Positions 35,101 through 44,644 of a stretch of DNA of 64,000 nt are shown here, in pieces. Under the pieces are notes generated by a model. It did not search any database. It had not been told where the DNA came from and was given only the letters and a program-made list of their open reading frames with translations. Within the stretch, counting starts at the first letter, position 1. Each line of letters begins with the position of its first letter. A program made the translations under genes and the position numbers. The stretch comes from Verrucomicrobiia bacterium (GTDB lineage Bacteria > Verrucomicrobiota > Verrucomicrobiia > Limisphaerales > Pedosphaeraceae): NCBI GenBank assembly GCA_036268055.1, contig DATAUW010000001.1, positions 1 through 64,000 of the forward strand, read 5' to 3'.

Positions 35101-38100
35101 CGCCGCCCCGCGCTCTGCTCCAGTTTGAACGCGCGATTCGGAAACGTCACGTGCGTGAGAATCGCCGGCTCGAATAACAGCGGCAGACGATCTCCCCTGC
35201 TCGCCTGCCAATGAATCTTCGCGGTCGCGAAGGCAAATTTTTCTTCGACGCGCATTTGTTGTACGATGGATTGCGCCAGCGGCGTTTCAACTGCCTTCAC
35301 ATTCGGCTTGTCCTTGGCTTGCGCTGGCGTTCCCGCAAAGCAAAACAAAATCAATCCACCGATAAGCCACGCGGCGACGACCGGCGCGCCGCCTGAGTCC
35401 GCTAAACCACCCGCAGACCGGCGCGGCAACTTCCACCATGCACGCATGGCTGGAACAAAAATCTGCCACACGAAAAATACCGCGAGCAGCCACAGAAAAA
35501 TCTCCACCCCGTTATCCGAACGCAATGCCGCCCACGCCAGCAAAGTCCAGCCCGCGGCCTCCAGCCACGCGCGCTTTTTGCCCCGCGCATAAATCCACAC
35601 CCCAAGCGCGGCGAACGCGGGCCACGCCTTCGCCATGACCTCCAAGCCGCTATTTTTTTCGGGCACATTACCCACCTCGGCTTGCAATGCGCTCCCCGCC
35701 TGCTGCACCGGCGCGAGAAAAGTAATATCGTATGGAATCGCATGATGCTGCCGTCGGACGAGGTCGTGAAGATAGGCCAGCGCCAACAGCGCCAGGCCAA
35801 ACGCCACGAAACCCAGCAGCCATTTAAAAATAGACTGGGCGCTGAACTTGCCGGCCTCCTCGCGGCCAGTCCAGCGCCACAGTATTGCGGAACTCCCCAC
35901 CAAAAAAAGTAACGCAATCAATAAAAACATCGCCCGCCCGGCATCGGTGCTGGTCAAAAGCCGCATCAGTTGTCCGAAACCCGAGATGTCCGGCACTCCC
36001 CCAATCGGTGTCAATGAACCGCGGCGATACACCAGCCGCTGGCCGTCGTCGGGCGTCAATTTCCATTCCGCCAGCATCACCGGCGCATTCACCGTTGGCG
36101 TCGCGATACTCAGCAATTTCGCGTCCGTGGAACGCGCCGCCAGTTTCAAATCCAAAGTGAGAACGGCATTGGGATCGGCGCGTTGCGGCAGCGGAATCAA
36201 ATTGGATTTTCCATCGAGCACCGGCACGACCGCCGCGCCGTTGACCGATGCCGACCACAACTCCGTGCCTTCGGGCAGCGTGAGCCGGAAGTTTGGGTTG
36301 CCGCGATTTTTCACGAAGTAACGAACGTCGGTCAACACCTGCCCTTCCTTGGAAATGCGCGATGAAATGGTGGCGCGATCAACCACCTGGCTGAGCGAAT
36401 CACCTTGCGCCAGCGGGCTCAATGCGAGTTTTAAATCGAATGGCCGCGACGTGTAGCGATACGCCGCAAGAATCGGCGCGTCAAAAAACAGGCGATATTC
36501 CGCCGGCACTTCGCCCGTTTCCAGCGGCAGCAAACCCGGCGAAACATTGGCGGGCTTCACTTGAAATTGATACGCGCTGATCACAAGCGTGTAACCCTGT
36601 TCGGTCTGCGCATCCACCGGTCGCGCGCCGGTGAATGAAAGCGTCTCGCCCTGCGCCTTGAACGGACGCTCGTAGGTCGCGAGCAGCGTATAAACCCCCG
36701 AGACCGGCGTATGCAGTTGCACCACATAACCGCCGTTCGTCTTCACCCAGTTCCGAATGTCTTTGCCAGTAAACTCGACGTTGAAATATTCATCCGACAA
36801 ATCCACGCGAAACGCCGACACTGGCGCACCCGACACCGCATAATTCATCACACTGCTGCCGTAAGCGACCCCTTCGCCGATTGAAAACAAATGAAACACA
36901 TCCGCCTGCACGGTTTGGGGAAGACGCTCGACGCGCATGGTCGCTTCCCACGTCGGTTCTTCGAGACGAAACGCCTGCTGGATGCCCGCGACTTTGCGCG
37001 GAAAAAATGCCGTGGCGATTTCCGTCAATGCTTGCGTGCGTTCCGGCGTGAGGCGAAATCCCGCGTCCGACGACACGCTCACATGGCCGCGCACGGACTT
37101 GGCATGCGCGACTTCAATGCGTGGAAGCGCCCAATTCGTCGTGTCCAATGCCTGATTGCGCTCCAATCGCAATTCGATCACTTGCCGTCCCGAAACCGGC
37201 GCGCCGTAAACGATGCGCACATCCGAATCGGATTTGTCCGGCGCATCTGTCACAAAATAATCCGTCATGCCCGCGGCGTTGATGCGCGCAATGGCGTAGC
37301 CCTTCGGCACGTTCAACAAAAGTTCGCGCAACGGCGCTTCGCGCACGTCCAGTTCGAGTTCGGCATCAATCGCCAATTCGCTTTCGCCGAGATGATAATC
37401 GAATAATTCGGATACTGTGAGTTCCGGCAGAATTTGGTCCGCCTGAATTCGCAGCGCAAAATCCGCGCCGGAAAAACGGTAGGCAAATCGTTGTTCGCCC
37501 GTGGCGTGCAGATTACGGATGACATCATTCTCGGGAAATTGTTCGGGCGAAATTTGTGAGAGCCCGCTGGCTTGCGCCACTTCCAATCGCACCGCGCCTT
37601 CGTTGACAATGCGAAAATATCCGGCGAAACGCGTGGCCGATTCCGGCCGCAGTTGCATCACGTCCGCCGTCTGCGGAAACGCGCCCAGCGGCGTCTGCGC
37701 CTGCACGGTAAGCGTGAACTGATCTTTTTGCGGCTGGTTCAGTTGCACGGTAAGCAAACGGTCGGTGGAATTCGTGATGGGCTCGACGTTCCACGCCAGC
37801 ACATGCTCGCCCTGCACACGCGTCACTTCGCCGTCGCCATGCAACACAAGCGTCGCTCGATTCAACTCGCCTTGCATGACCTTGAAATCCATCACCGCGT
37901 CTTGCCGCATCAAACCGGGGCTCACGCTGATTTGCGAAATCATTTCCGCGGCGTAAAAAAGTTTGCCCTCAACTTCCGTCCGCGCTTCCTTCCACGAAAG
38001 TTTTACGTTCCCATCGCTCGGCAGAAAGCTCATGAAATCATTGCCACGGCGTTCCGGCAGCGCCGCGCCGGGAAATTGAAATTGCGTATCTGCGGCGAGT

Positions 38101-38519
38101 CCTTGCAACACAACCGGCAGCAATGTTCCGGGCGCGATATGAAAATCCACGCTGTTGCCATTGTCATCATGCATGACTGCTGCGGCGAATTTGATTTGAA
38201 ACGGAAATTCTCCCTTGCGATCAAAGTCCAGCGCGAATCCATTTTGTTCAACGCGCACTCGCCATTTCGGATTGGTCGGAACATCCATCAACGCGACCGT
38301 CCCTTTCAACAAATCAAGCGAACCCGCATTCTCCACATGCGCAATCGCATTCAGCGTGAACACGGCGCGGTCGTCGCGCAAATCACCCGTGAGTTTGAAA
38401 TCGTGCAACGTCACCGGCGGCGGCGCGTAAGCTTCCGCCCGCGCGCCATTGGGTAATGTTGCTGTCAAAAACGCCAGCATGGTTGCGATTCGCAGACAGA
38501 GTACGGGTGCAAGTTTCAT
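32124..38519 (-). CDS. Giant membrane protein with duplicated ectodomain (2131 aa)
   Basis: Unrecognised family. Signal peptide (MLAFLTATLPNGARA, about residues 13-28). Ectodomain A (30-855), six predicted membrane helices at about 863-885, 894-915, 967-981, 984-999, 1004-1021 and 1046-1063, ectodomain B (1070-2095) and a final helix near 2102-2125. The halves share modules: ELNRATLVLHGDGEVTRV (about 213) parallels ELSELIFDVPPSATITDV (about 1268), and the KEGQVLTDVRYF...LTLPEGTELW segment (about 716-760) parallels DNGAMLTEARLE...LTLPKGAKFW (about 1785-1830). The TPR-like stretch near 1965-2010 may bind partners. Third gene of the sigma/VWA operon, 19 nt downstream; presumably a surface or periplasmic partner of the chimera, role unknown. 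Confidence 0.8.
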   Translation of the reverse strand: MKLAPVLCLRIATMLAFLTATLPNGARAEAYAPPPVTLHDFKLTGDLRDDRAVFTLNAIAHVENAGSLDLLKGTVALMDVPTNPKWRVRVEQNGFALDFDRKGEFPFQIKFAAAVMHDDNGNSVDFHIAPGTLLPVVLQGLAADTQFQFPGAALPERRGNDFMSFLPSDGNVKLSWKEARTEVEGKLFYAAEMISQISVSPGLMRQDAVMDFKVMQGELNRATLVLHGDGEVTRVQGEHVLAWNVEPITNSTDRLLTVQLNQPQKDQFTLTVQAQTPLGAFPQTADVMQLRPESATRFAGYFRIVNEGAVRLEVAQASGLSQISPEQFPENDVIRNLHATGEQRFAYRFSGADFALRIQADQILPELTVSELFDYHLGESELAIDAELELDVREAPLRELLLNVPKGYAIARINAAGMTDYFVTDAPDKSDSDVRIVYGAPVSGRQVIELRLERNQALDTTNWALPRIEVAHAKSVRGHVSVSSDAGFRLTPERTQALTEIATAFFPRKVAGIQQAFRLEEPTWEATMRVERLPQTVQADVFHLFSIGEGVAYGSSVMNYAVSGAPVSAFRVDLSDEYFNVEFTGKDIRNWVKTNGGYVVQLHTPVSGVYTLLATYERPFKAQGETLSFTGARPVDAQTEQGYTLVISAYQFQVKPANVSPGLLPLETGEVPAEYRLFFDAPILAAYRYTSRPFDLKLALSPLAQGDSLSQVVDRATISSRISKEGQVLTDVRYFVKNRGNPNFRLTLPEGTELWSASVNGAAVVPVLDGKSNLIPLPQRADPNAVLTLDLKLAARSTDAKLLSIATPTVNAPVMLAEWKLTPDDGQRLVYRRGSLTPIGGVPDISGFGQLMRLLTSTDAGRAMFLLIALLFLVGSSAILWRWTGREEAGKFSAQSIFKWLLGFVAFGLALLALAYLHDLVRRQHHAIPYDITFLAPVQQAGSALQAEVGNVPEKNSGLEVMAKAWPAFAALGVWIYARGKKRAWLEAAGWTLLAWAALRSDNGVEIFLWLLAVFFVWQIFVPAMRAWWKLPRRSAGGLADSGGAPVVAAWLIGGLILFCFAGTPAQAKDKPNVKAVETPLAQSIVQQMRVEEKFAFATAKIHWQASRGDRLPLLFEPAILTHVTFPNRAFKLEQSAGRRGEELLAQESGAFDVEVQYELPIIQGNGVSGVTLPTQFALVNQLQLTLMNLDVDVRSQQAVSVQRETSGSNTVAKLVLSPAADAWISWQPRSRDVKLEKPVFYAELSQLDVPSAGVIEGAHFAAIRPAQGELSELIFDVPPSATITDVSDAAVNSKSGNSFVSVWRFDPDARKLRVSLNPPQSRPFALMIRSQVATGPLPVEKSVGLISVENAAGQIGLLGIATGNEVQLDKVAANNFSPINLEDFPGNLAAALQNEIPGLTVRRAFRYSEVNAVVSLKASAVEPDVRVETQNTLSLGEDRTVLAVDAAVDITRAGIFRLSFVLPAGMDVESVSGAALSHWTESKGDAGSVITLHLRGKTEGQQQFALSLSGPGVKATNGWTVPQLVLREASKQRGTLVIAPEQGMRLSVASRDGVTQLDPQKSGIQQKGVLAFRILQTQWSLALDTERVDPWIQVTSLQHATINEAQVKVIANLQYQIENTGLKTFHVRLPENAESVHFQGDQVADFLPVHGAVTNGLQLWEIKLQRRVIGTYFLQASYNTVLEAQATQATLRGVQVADVNLQRGFVTLQAGGRLQLRVDSPPAALQPAEWQSIPRALQQDLPSASANFAYRLVEPSFQLALTLDRHEAAKLLQAQVNNVTLTSVISDNGAMLTEARLEILPGDKRLLKLTLPKGAKFWFAFVNQNGVWPWREEDQILIPLEQQSRDNKPIPVEIFYANEAGAAGGHRLDLDLLAPKFDLPLEDITWRVCLNDKWRLKNWGGSFQLQAGDGVAAVAALDANTYLKNEANAQREKTKAAEDMLAFGNNMLQNGDPQQARRAFQSAYGLSQGDDAFNEDARVQLNNLKLQEALVGLNVRQAAVGDSSGASGIFRDLRGRKEMAYSQQQAKDMIDRNTADDNSAFMRLAQRIIQQQDAAVSTPAAIRASIPEQGRVLTFKRAVAVDRWADLKIGLKVTAAGAASWVVRIGVLVGIFAMVVVLTLIGKNMRAREV

Positions 38520-38538
38520 ATTTTCTCCTTAATTAAAA

Positions 38539-41500
38539 TTATTTTCCCGAAATGGACTTCGCCTCGCGGATCATCTCTTCCAATTTTGCCGGGCGCGCAT
38601 CGGCGCCATAAGTCTGCGGCACGCCCGCGAGATAACGGAGTAATTGATCGGGCGTCACTTCAGCCGCGTAAGGACTGTTCGCAAGCCATTCGGCGAATTC
38701 CCCGGCGCTGGCCGCAAGTCGCATCGCGGGACTCGCCTGGTCGAGCGCCACGCCGCTGCCGTTGTAAGGAACTTCCCACGCGTGCTCGCGATATTCGGAA
38801 GTCCCCGGCACGCGGAAACGCACGTGCACGGTGGCGATGGCGCCTTCGCCGCTCGCATCGGTTTCCACGACGTAAAGCGCGTTGCCCGATTCCGCCGCGC
38901 CGATTTCCGCCGCATCCACGGAGTTATCGCGGAACTGTTGCTTGGTAAGTTGATGCTTGGCGTAACCGATCTGGCGATACGCCTTCACGCGTTTGGGATT
39001 AAACTCAACTTGCACTTTCACATCGGCGGCGGCGATGTTCAGCGCACCCGCAAGCTGTCCGGCAAAATCACTCGCCGCTTCGGCGGGCGTGTTGAGAAAA
39101 CCGTAACGCCCGTCGCCATTGCGCGAAAGCGCTTCGAGCAAATCGTCATTGTAACCTTCCCAGCCAATGCCAAAACAATCGAGCGCGATGCCTTGCTTGC
39201 GATTCGCTTCGACTTTTTGGCGAAGCGTAGTCGCGTCCACATTGCCAAGATTCGCCGCGCCATCGGTGAGCAGCACCACGCGATTGACACCGTCCGCGAG
39301 GTAATGACGGCGCGCCGTTTCGTAAGCGAGTCTCATCGCGTCCTCGAGATTCGTGCCGCCTTGCGGAGTGAGGCCGCTGACTTTCTCGAACACCGCGCCC
39401 GCCTGATCGCCCGGCACGCCATCCACCCAAAGCCGCGGCGTGCGCGCAAAAGTCACGATGCTCAATTTGTCCTGCGGTTGAAGCTGCGTCGCCAGCACGC
39501 GCAAGGCTTCGTGAATGATCTGCACGCGATCCGCGCGCTCCATCGAACCGGAATTATCCAGCAGCAAAACAATATTCAACGCCCGCCCCGGCGGACGCCC
39601 CGCAGCCGCCGTCTTCACCGAGAAGCGGAGCAAATCGCGATTGTGTGCGAACGGATCATGCGCACGCTCCCAGGCAAAACCCAGTGGCGCACCCGGCGCA
39701 GGATCGGGATCGCGATAATCGAACGCATTAATAAATTCCTCGCTGCGGATGGATGCCGCATCCGGCATCACGCCCTTATCCAAACTCGCTTCGGCAAGTT
39801 TGAACGAGACATCCGCCACGTTGAGCGAGAAAGTTGAAAAAGCATTTTCGCGCGTGAGAATTTCCGGCATAGGAATAGGAAGCTGCACTGCGGATTTGGC
39901 GAGCGGCAGATCTTTCTGTTGATTGTCCAATTGTTTTTTCAACACAGCCAACTCTTGCATAGTGCGCGCCACCTTTAAGTCCTGTTCAGCCAGTTGAACT
40001 TCGATTTGCTTGACCTTTCCAAAATCAGCGTTGCTGCGTTGTTCGGTCTTAAAATCCCTTACCGCAACGGCAAGTGCATTTGCAATGTTGGCTGCCTCAA
40101 CGGGGTTGTCACTCTTAACGCCAATATCCACTAAACTGGAGTTTTTTTCCGGGCGGACATCCAGGCTCTTTTTCAACCGAGCGCGCGCCTCGGATTCAGT
40201 CAACGGCGCGCCTCCCTTATCGGCCCATACTTTTTTCAAATCCAGCTTTTCAATGACCTTATCAAGCACAGCTTTCGATTGAATAGTCTCAACCTCGCTT
40301 TGCACAAAATGAGGATCGTACGTCTGCGCAGTTGCATTTCCTGAAATTCCACTGATATCCGAAACATCATGGTCAGATTTAATCCGCGCGCGCCTTTCAA
40401 CTGTGCCAGTGAAAAATCCAGTGACTTTTTCAGACAGACTTCGATTGGATGTTGAATTGGTCTCCGCCCGCTCGACGATTTCGACCATTGTGGTATTGGG
40501 CATCTTTGTTTCGACGTTTTCCTGCAAAACTTTCAGTTTCGTCAGATCGCGAGTCGTGGTTAATGATTTTAGCTCTTCCTGTTTTTCCTGGTACGCCAGC
40601 ATTAGGTTGGACGCGTCGGAATCAGACTGCGCAACCGCCGATTGCGATTGCATCGCCTTGTTTATCCAGTTGGGGGTCGAAGCGCCACTCATGGGAACCT
40701 CATCGCGAGTTGCGGGATCGTAACTGAAAGTGACGTTATCCGAAAGTGTGGCCGAATTTAGAGTTGATAAATTGGAACTAGTGTCCTTTGTCCATGCCTT
40801 ATCGACGTTTTTTAATCTGTCGGAATTTTTCAATTCATAAGCGCGCGCGTCATTGGCCATTTTCCGCTGTCGAAAGGCTTGCAGGTCATTATCTATTTTA
40901 TCGCTTTGAAATGAAGGTGTGCGTTCAATCTGACTAGCAACAGTCTGGTCGTTCTTGAAAGCGCCGATGTCGGCAATTCCACCGCCACCGCCACCAGCCC
41001 CTAAAACACCAGGATTATTACCGGCGAGTTTAGCGTACTGCTGAACATTATTGGCGGTATGAGCATTTGAGGCTGGCAAGTTGACATACCCAACGATTCC
41101 TAAATTGTATTCATTACTGTTATCGCCTCCGCCTCCGCCGCCAAAGCCTTGAATAGAACCGCCCACCCCGACTTGGACCTTGTCCTGGCTTCCTGAAACC
41201 GTATCCGCCAACTGAACCGGCGGAGTGATAGCATTCAAATTTCCGTTAGCGGCAACCACGCCTCCCGTCGGCGCGGCAGGTGCGGTCGGCAATCCAAAAG
41301 CAGTTTTTTCGTTTTCGACCAAAGCCGGCGCGGCCATCGGCGCGGGCTCAGATGCTGGCAAAACAATCTCGGATTTTCCGGCGGTGGCTGATTTGTCAGC
41401 CGGTTGCACAAAAATTGCAAAAGGTGAGCCTGCTTGTGGAGGAGTCAAAGGTGTAGTAGATCTGGCAGACCCGGTATTAAACGTCCCCTCTGATTTCAAT

Positions 41501-42273
41501 CCACGCGATTGCGGTTGCAGGCTATCCATTTCCTGTGGTGTCTTCGTTTGAACCAACTGCATTTCTCCCACTGGCACTGTCGCCCCATTCGCATAAATCC
41601 GAACACTTCCACTGGCATCCGCGCTGGATGGCAGATTCACGCCAAGCAATTTCTTTGCCTCACGGCGATCCACTTCCGCGGAAGCCGATTCGCCGACCTT
41701 GCCGATCAAATATCTTTCACCCGCGACCGGTGGAAGTTTTCCCCCGGGAAGATACGGTTTCAAATCTTTGAATGTAGGTGCATCCTCGGCGCCTTTTTTG
41801 TTGTCACCCGCCCACATTTCCTTCGCCATATCCAATTCCCGCAGATTGGAAAGCGTGTTAATCCGCATCGCTTTCGATTTCGACTTTGCGAGCGCGGGCA
41901 AAAACAATCCCGACAGAGCAATAAATATGACCGCGCACGCCGCCAGCAACATCCAATTAATCTTTTGCGGCGCGGACGGCTCCGCGAATTCCTTCGGCAC
42001 AATCGTCTTGAACTGCGCGAGCAATTTTTCGCGGCGATCAGCGGAAAGTTTTAACGGCGCAGCCGGCGCGGCTTCGGCCTGTGCGGCGCGACTGGCAGCT
42101 TCAACCAATTTGATCGTGGGCTTGAGACGGTCGTAAAGTTTCGCCAACTCGGCATTCTCCTCAAGTTCCTGGCGCAACGCGGCGGCCTTGTGCGCGGGCA
42201 ATTCGCCGAGCAGATACGCGGTCAGGCGCGCTTCGAATTCCGCGAGTTGTTCGGGTGGAAGTTCGGGGTTCAC
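38539..42273 (-). CDS. Anti-sigma/pseudopilin/Wzz-like/von Willebrand chimera (1244 aa)
   Basis: GTG start overlapping the sigma stop. Modules in order: (1) anti-sigma-like N-terminus, residues 1-100 (LTAYLLGELPAHKAAALRQE; no zinc ligands); (2) transmembrane helix about 107-127; (3) a pseudopilin-like segment, 122-205 (LFLPALAKSKSKAMR, NLRELDMAKEMWAGD, PTFKDLKPYL), as in verrucomicrobial type II-like pilins but without a prepilin cleavage site; (4) a low-complexity Gly/Asn/Pro region to about 560; (5) a Wzz-like polysaccharide-chain-length domain about 624-750 (ARIKSDHDVSDISG, YDPHFVQSEVETIQSKAVLD, SDNPVEAANIANALAV), then a coiled coil; (6) a YfbK-type pre-domain 808-880, a VWA domain with MIDAS D906-S908-S910 (DNSGSM), GGTNL and LTDGAANLG; (7) a C-terminal DUF3520-like domain to 1240. 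Function unknown; likely membrane-tethered regulator. Confidence 0.8.
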   Translation of the reverse strand: MNPELPPEQLAEFEARLTAYLLGELPAHKAAALRQELEENAELAKLYDRLKPTIKLVEAASRAAQAEAAPAAPLKLSADRREKLLAQFKTIVPKEFAEPSAPQKINWMLLAACAVIFIALSGLFLPALAKSKSKAMRINTLSNLRELDMAKEMWAGDNKKGAEDAPTFKDLKPYLPGGKLPPVAGERYLIGKVGESASAEVDRREAKKLLGVNLPSSADASGSVRIYANGATVPVGEMQLVQTKTPQEMDSLQPQSRGLKSEGTFNTGSARSTTPLTPPQAGSPFAIFVQPADKSATAGKSEIVLPASEPAPMAAPALVENEKTAFGLPTAPAAPTGGVVAANGNLNAITPPVQLADTVSGSQDKVQVGVGGSIQGFGGGGGGDNSNEYNLGIVGYVNLPASNAHTANNVQQYAKLAGNNPGVLGAGGGGGGIADIGAFKNDQTVASQIERTPSFQSDKIDNDLQAFRQRKMANDARAYELKNSDRLKNVDKAWTKDTSSNLSTLNSATLSDNVTFSYDPATRDEVPMSGASTPNWINKAMQSQSAVAQSDSDASNLMLAYQEKQEELKSLTTTRDLTKLKVLQENVETKMPNTTMVEIVERAETNSTSNRSLSEKVTGFFTGTVERRARIKSDHDVSDISGISGNATAQTYDPHFVQSEVETIQSKAVLDKVIEKLDLKKVWADKGGAPLTESEARARLKKSLDVRPEKNSSLVDIGVKSDNPVEAANIANALAVAVRDFKTEQRSNADFGKVKQIEVQLAEQDLKVARTMQELAVLKKQLDNQQKDLPLAKSAVQLPIPMPEILTRENAFSTFSLNVADVSFKLAEASLDKGVMPDAASIRSEEFINAFDYRDPDPAPGAPLGFAWERAHDPFAHNRDLLRFSVKTAAAGRPPGRALNIVLLLDNSGSMERADRVQIIHEALRVLATQLQPQDKLSIVTFARTPRLWVDGVPGDQAGAVFEKVSGLTPQGGTNLEDAMRLAYETARRHYLADGVNRVVLLTDGAANLGNVDATTLRQKVEANRKQGIALDCFGIGWEGYNDDLLEALSRNGDGRYGFLNTPAEAASDFAGQLAGALNIAAADVKVQVEFNPKRVKAYRQIGYAKHQLTKQQFRDNSVDAAEIGAAESGNALYVVETDASGEGAIATVHVRFRVPGTSEYREHAWEVPYNGSGVALDQASPAMRLAASAGEFAEWLANSPYAAEVTPDQLLRYLAGVPQTYGADARPAKLEEMIREAKSISGK

Positions 42274-42824
42274 GGCACGACTCCATTTCTCGCCAGTTCA
42301 TCGGCGATTTCCTTGAGCGCGTGATGCAGCAGGTAACCGACGTGCCCGACTTTCAATCCCGTGCGCGCGCTGATTTCCTTATACGACATGTCCTCGGTGA
42401 ACTTGAGCCGGATCAATTCGCGGCTGCGCTCGTCGAGAGTTTCCAGACTGAGTTGCACCAGACCCACGCCTTCGAGCCGCGAAATCAATTCATCGGGCAG
42501 CGGCTGGGAATCGGCGGTATCGAGTGAAGGCGGAGCGTCAATTTCGGTAAGGCTGTCAAACGAAATGGTTTTTGCGGATTGACGGCGATGATTGAGGGAC
42601 TGGTTATGCACCGTGCGATAAAGCCACTTGCGCGGCTCGCGAACTTCTTTGAACTGGGCGTGCAATTTCATGAAAGCATCCTGGACAGTGTCCTCGGCAA
42701 GGTTGCGATCACCGAGCAAACGGAGGGCATACGCGAGCAGCGGTGATTCGAGGTTGGCGAAAAGCTCCTCGATCGTTTCCCCTGCCGGCGGCTCGCTGAC
42801 TTCTTTTGCTCGCATTACGGCCAT
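42270..42824 (-). CDS. ECF-family RNA polymerase sigma factor
   Basis: 184 aa. Region 2 (about residues 20-90: LLAYALRLLGDRNLAEDTVQDAFMKL, WLYRTVHNQSLNHRR) and region 4 (about 120-180: LSLETLDERSRELIRLKFTEDMSYKEISARTGLKVGHVGYLLHHALKEI) are complete, with the short linker of ECF sigmas. First gene of the operon; its TGA overlaps the GTG start of the chimera gene, so expression of sigma and its probable anti-sigma is coupled. Predicted to direct RNA polymerase to an envelope-stress or surface regulon. Confidence 0.9.
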   Translation of the reverse strand: MAVMRAKEVSEPPAGETIEELFANLESPLLAYALRLLGDRNLAEDTVQDAFMKLHAQFKEVREPRKWLYRTVHNQSLNHRRQSAKTISFDSLTEIDAPPSLDTADSQPLPDELISRLEGVGLVQLSLETLDERSRELIRLKFTEDMSYKEISARTGLKVGHVGYLLHHALKEIADELARNGVVP

Positions 42825-42995
42825 GCTCGGTTCGTCCCGCGCGATTCGTGGCGTTCATCCGCCGCCAACCCTCGCGAGACGGTCCTGTCTCACTAGGTAT
42901 GACACACCACGAGGAAGTTTATTAGACGAAAGATTAGGGAAACGGCCAAGGGCACGATTCCGCTATTGTTCGCCCCTGATTTAGAAGAAATTCGG

Positions 42996-44597
42996 TCAAT
43001 TCACCTTGCGCAGCACATCGTTGCGTTGCGCCCAGGCAGGATCGGGATTTGGGTAATCCAAATTATAATTCAACCCGCGGCTTTCCGGACGATGCAATGC
43101 ACTTGCCACAATCAATTCCGCCACGAGCGCGATATTGCGCAATTCCAACAGGTCACTGGTCACGATGAAATTCCAATAATACTGCTGAATTTCTTCCTGC
43201 AAATTTGCTATTCGCGAACGCGCGCGTTGCAGGCGTTTGTTGGTGCGGACGATGCCGACGTAGTCCCACATGAGCCGGCGGATTTCATCCCAGTTGTGCG
43301 AGATGACCACGAGTTCGTCGGGATTCGTGGCGTTCCCGGATTGCCAGTAGGGAATTTTAAAAATCGTGCCGCTCGCCGGTTGCGTCAAAACTTTGTTCGC
43401 CGCCCGATGCGCGCACACGAGCGCTTCGAGCAATGAATTGCTCGCGAGCCGGTTCGCCCCGTGCAGACCGGTGCAGGCCACTTCACCCACCGCGTAAAGT
43501 CCCGCGATGCCCGTTTCGCCATCCACATTCGTCAGCACACCGCCGCATTGATAATGAGCGGCAGGCACAACAGGAATCGGCTCGCGCGTGATGTCCATGC
43601 CGAATTGCAAACACGTTTTGTAAATATTCGGAAAGCGTTCGATGATGAAATCCGCCGGCTGATGCGTAATGTCGAGCATCACGTGATCCGCGCCGCTGCG
43701 TTTCATTTCGTTGTCAATCGCGCGGGCTACGACGTCGCGCGGCGCGAGCGATTTCAACGGATGATATTTGTCCATGAACTCCACGCCCGCGATAGTCTTG
43801 AGCACGCCGCCCTCACCACGCACGGCTTCAGAAATGAGAAATGATTTCGCCTTGGGATGATACAGGCAGGTCGGATGAAACTGGATGAACTCCATGTTCG
43901 CCACTTCCGCGCCTGCGCGATAAGCCATCGCCACGCCGTCGCCGGTCGCGATGTCGGGGTTCGTGGTATAAAGATAAACTTTTCCGCAACCGCCGGTGGC
44001 GAGCAGCACTGAGCGCGCGGTAAACGTCTCCACTTTTCCGGAACTTTTATCCAGCACATACACGCCGAGGCAACGGTTCGGCCCTGGTTCGCCCAGCTTT
44101 TGGCTGGTGATCAAATCAATCGCGACGTGGTCTTCAAAAATTTTTATGTTCGGTTGCGCGGCCACGGCTGCGAGCAATGCGCGTTCGATTTCGCGGCCTG
44201 TTACGTCCTTGGCGTGGAGGATGCGCCGCTTGGAATGACCGCCTTCCTTGCCCAAATCCAATTCGCGCGCGCCGTGCGATTCAGGAATCTCGCGCTCGGA
44301 AAATTTCATGCCCAGCTCGATCAATTCGGCGATGCGCGCCGGGCCTTCCTGAATGATCGTGCGGACGACGCTTTCATTGCACAAACCCGCGCCCGCCTGG
44401 AGCGTATCGCGCACGTGCATCTCAACGGAATCTTCTTTGCTCGTGACCGCGGCAATGCCGCCTTGCGCGTAATTCGTATTGGACTCCGCGCGATTTTTTT
44501 TGGTGATGATGGCCACGCGCCCGGACGGCGCTACTTTAAGGGCAAAGGTGAGCCCCGCGATGCCGCTGCCGAGAACAATGTAATCGAATGGCTTCAT
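42996..44597 (-). CDS. nadB: L-aspartate oxidase
   Basis: 533 aa. FAD-binding [12 protein letters not shown], the flavin-loop [18 protein letters not shown] and the active-site/dimer segments ([43 protein letters not shown]) are intact. Oxidises L-aspartate to iminoaspartate for NAD biosynthesis. C-terminal helical region present. Not in operon with nadA or nadC here; panC follows upstream on the same strand with about 200 nt between. Confidence 0.92.
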   Translation of the reverse strand: MKPFDYIVLGSGIAGLTFALKVAPSGRVAIITKKNRAESNTNYAQGGIAAVTSKEDSVEMHVRDTLQAGAGLCNESVVRTIIQEGPARIAELIELGMKFSEREIPESHGARELDLGKEGGHSKRRILHAKDVTGREIERALLAAVAAQPNIKIFEDHVAIDLITSQKLGEPGPNRCLGVYVLDKSSGKVETFTARSVLLATGGCGKVYLYTTNPDIATGDGVAMAYRAGAEVANMEFIQFHPTCLYHPKAKSFLISEAVRGEGGVLKTIAGVEFMDKYHPLKSLAPRDVVARAIDNEMKRSGADHVMLDITHQPADFIIERFPNIYKTCLQFGMDITREPIPVVPAAHYQCGGVLTNVDGETGIAGLYAVGEVACTGLHGANRLASNSLLEALVCAHRAANKVLTQPASGTIFKIPYWQSGNATNPDELVVISHNWDEIRRLMWDYVGIVRTNKRLQRARSRIANLQEEIQQYYWNFIVTSDLLELRNIALVAELIVASALHRPESRGLNYNLDYPNPDPAWAQRNDVLRKVN

Positions 44598-44644
44598 TTC
44601 AATTTAGCCAACCCACTGTGCAAACAGGCTTGGATGTCGTCAAT

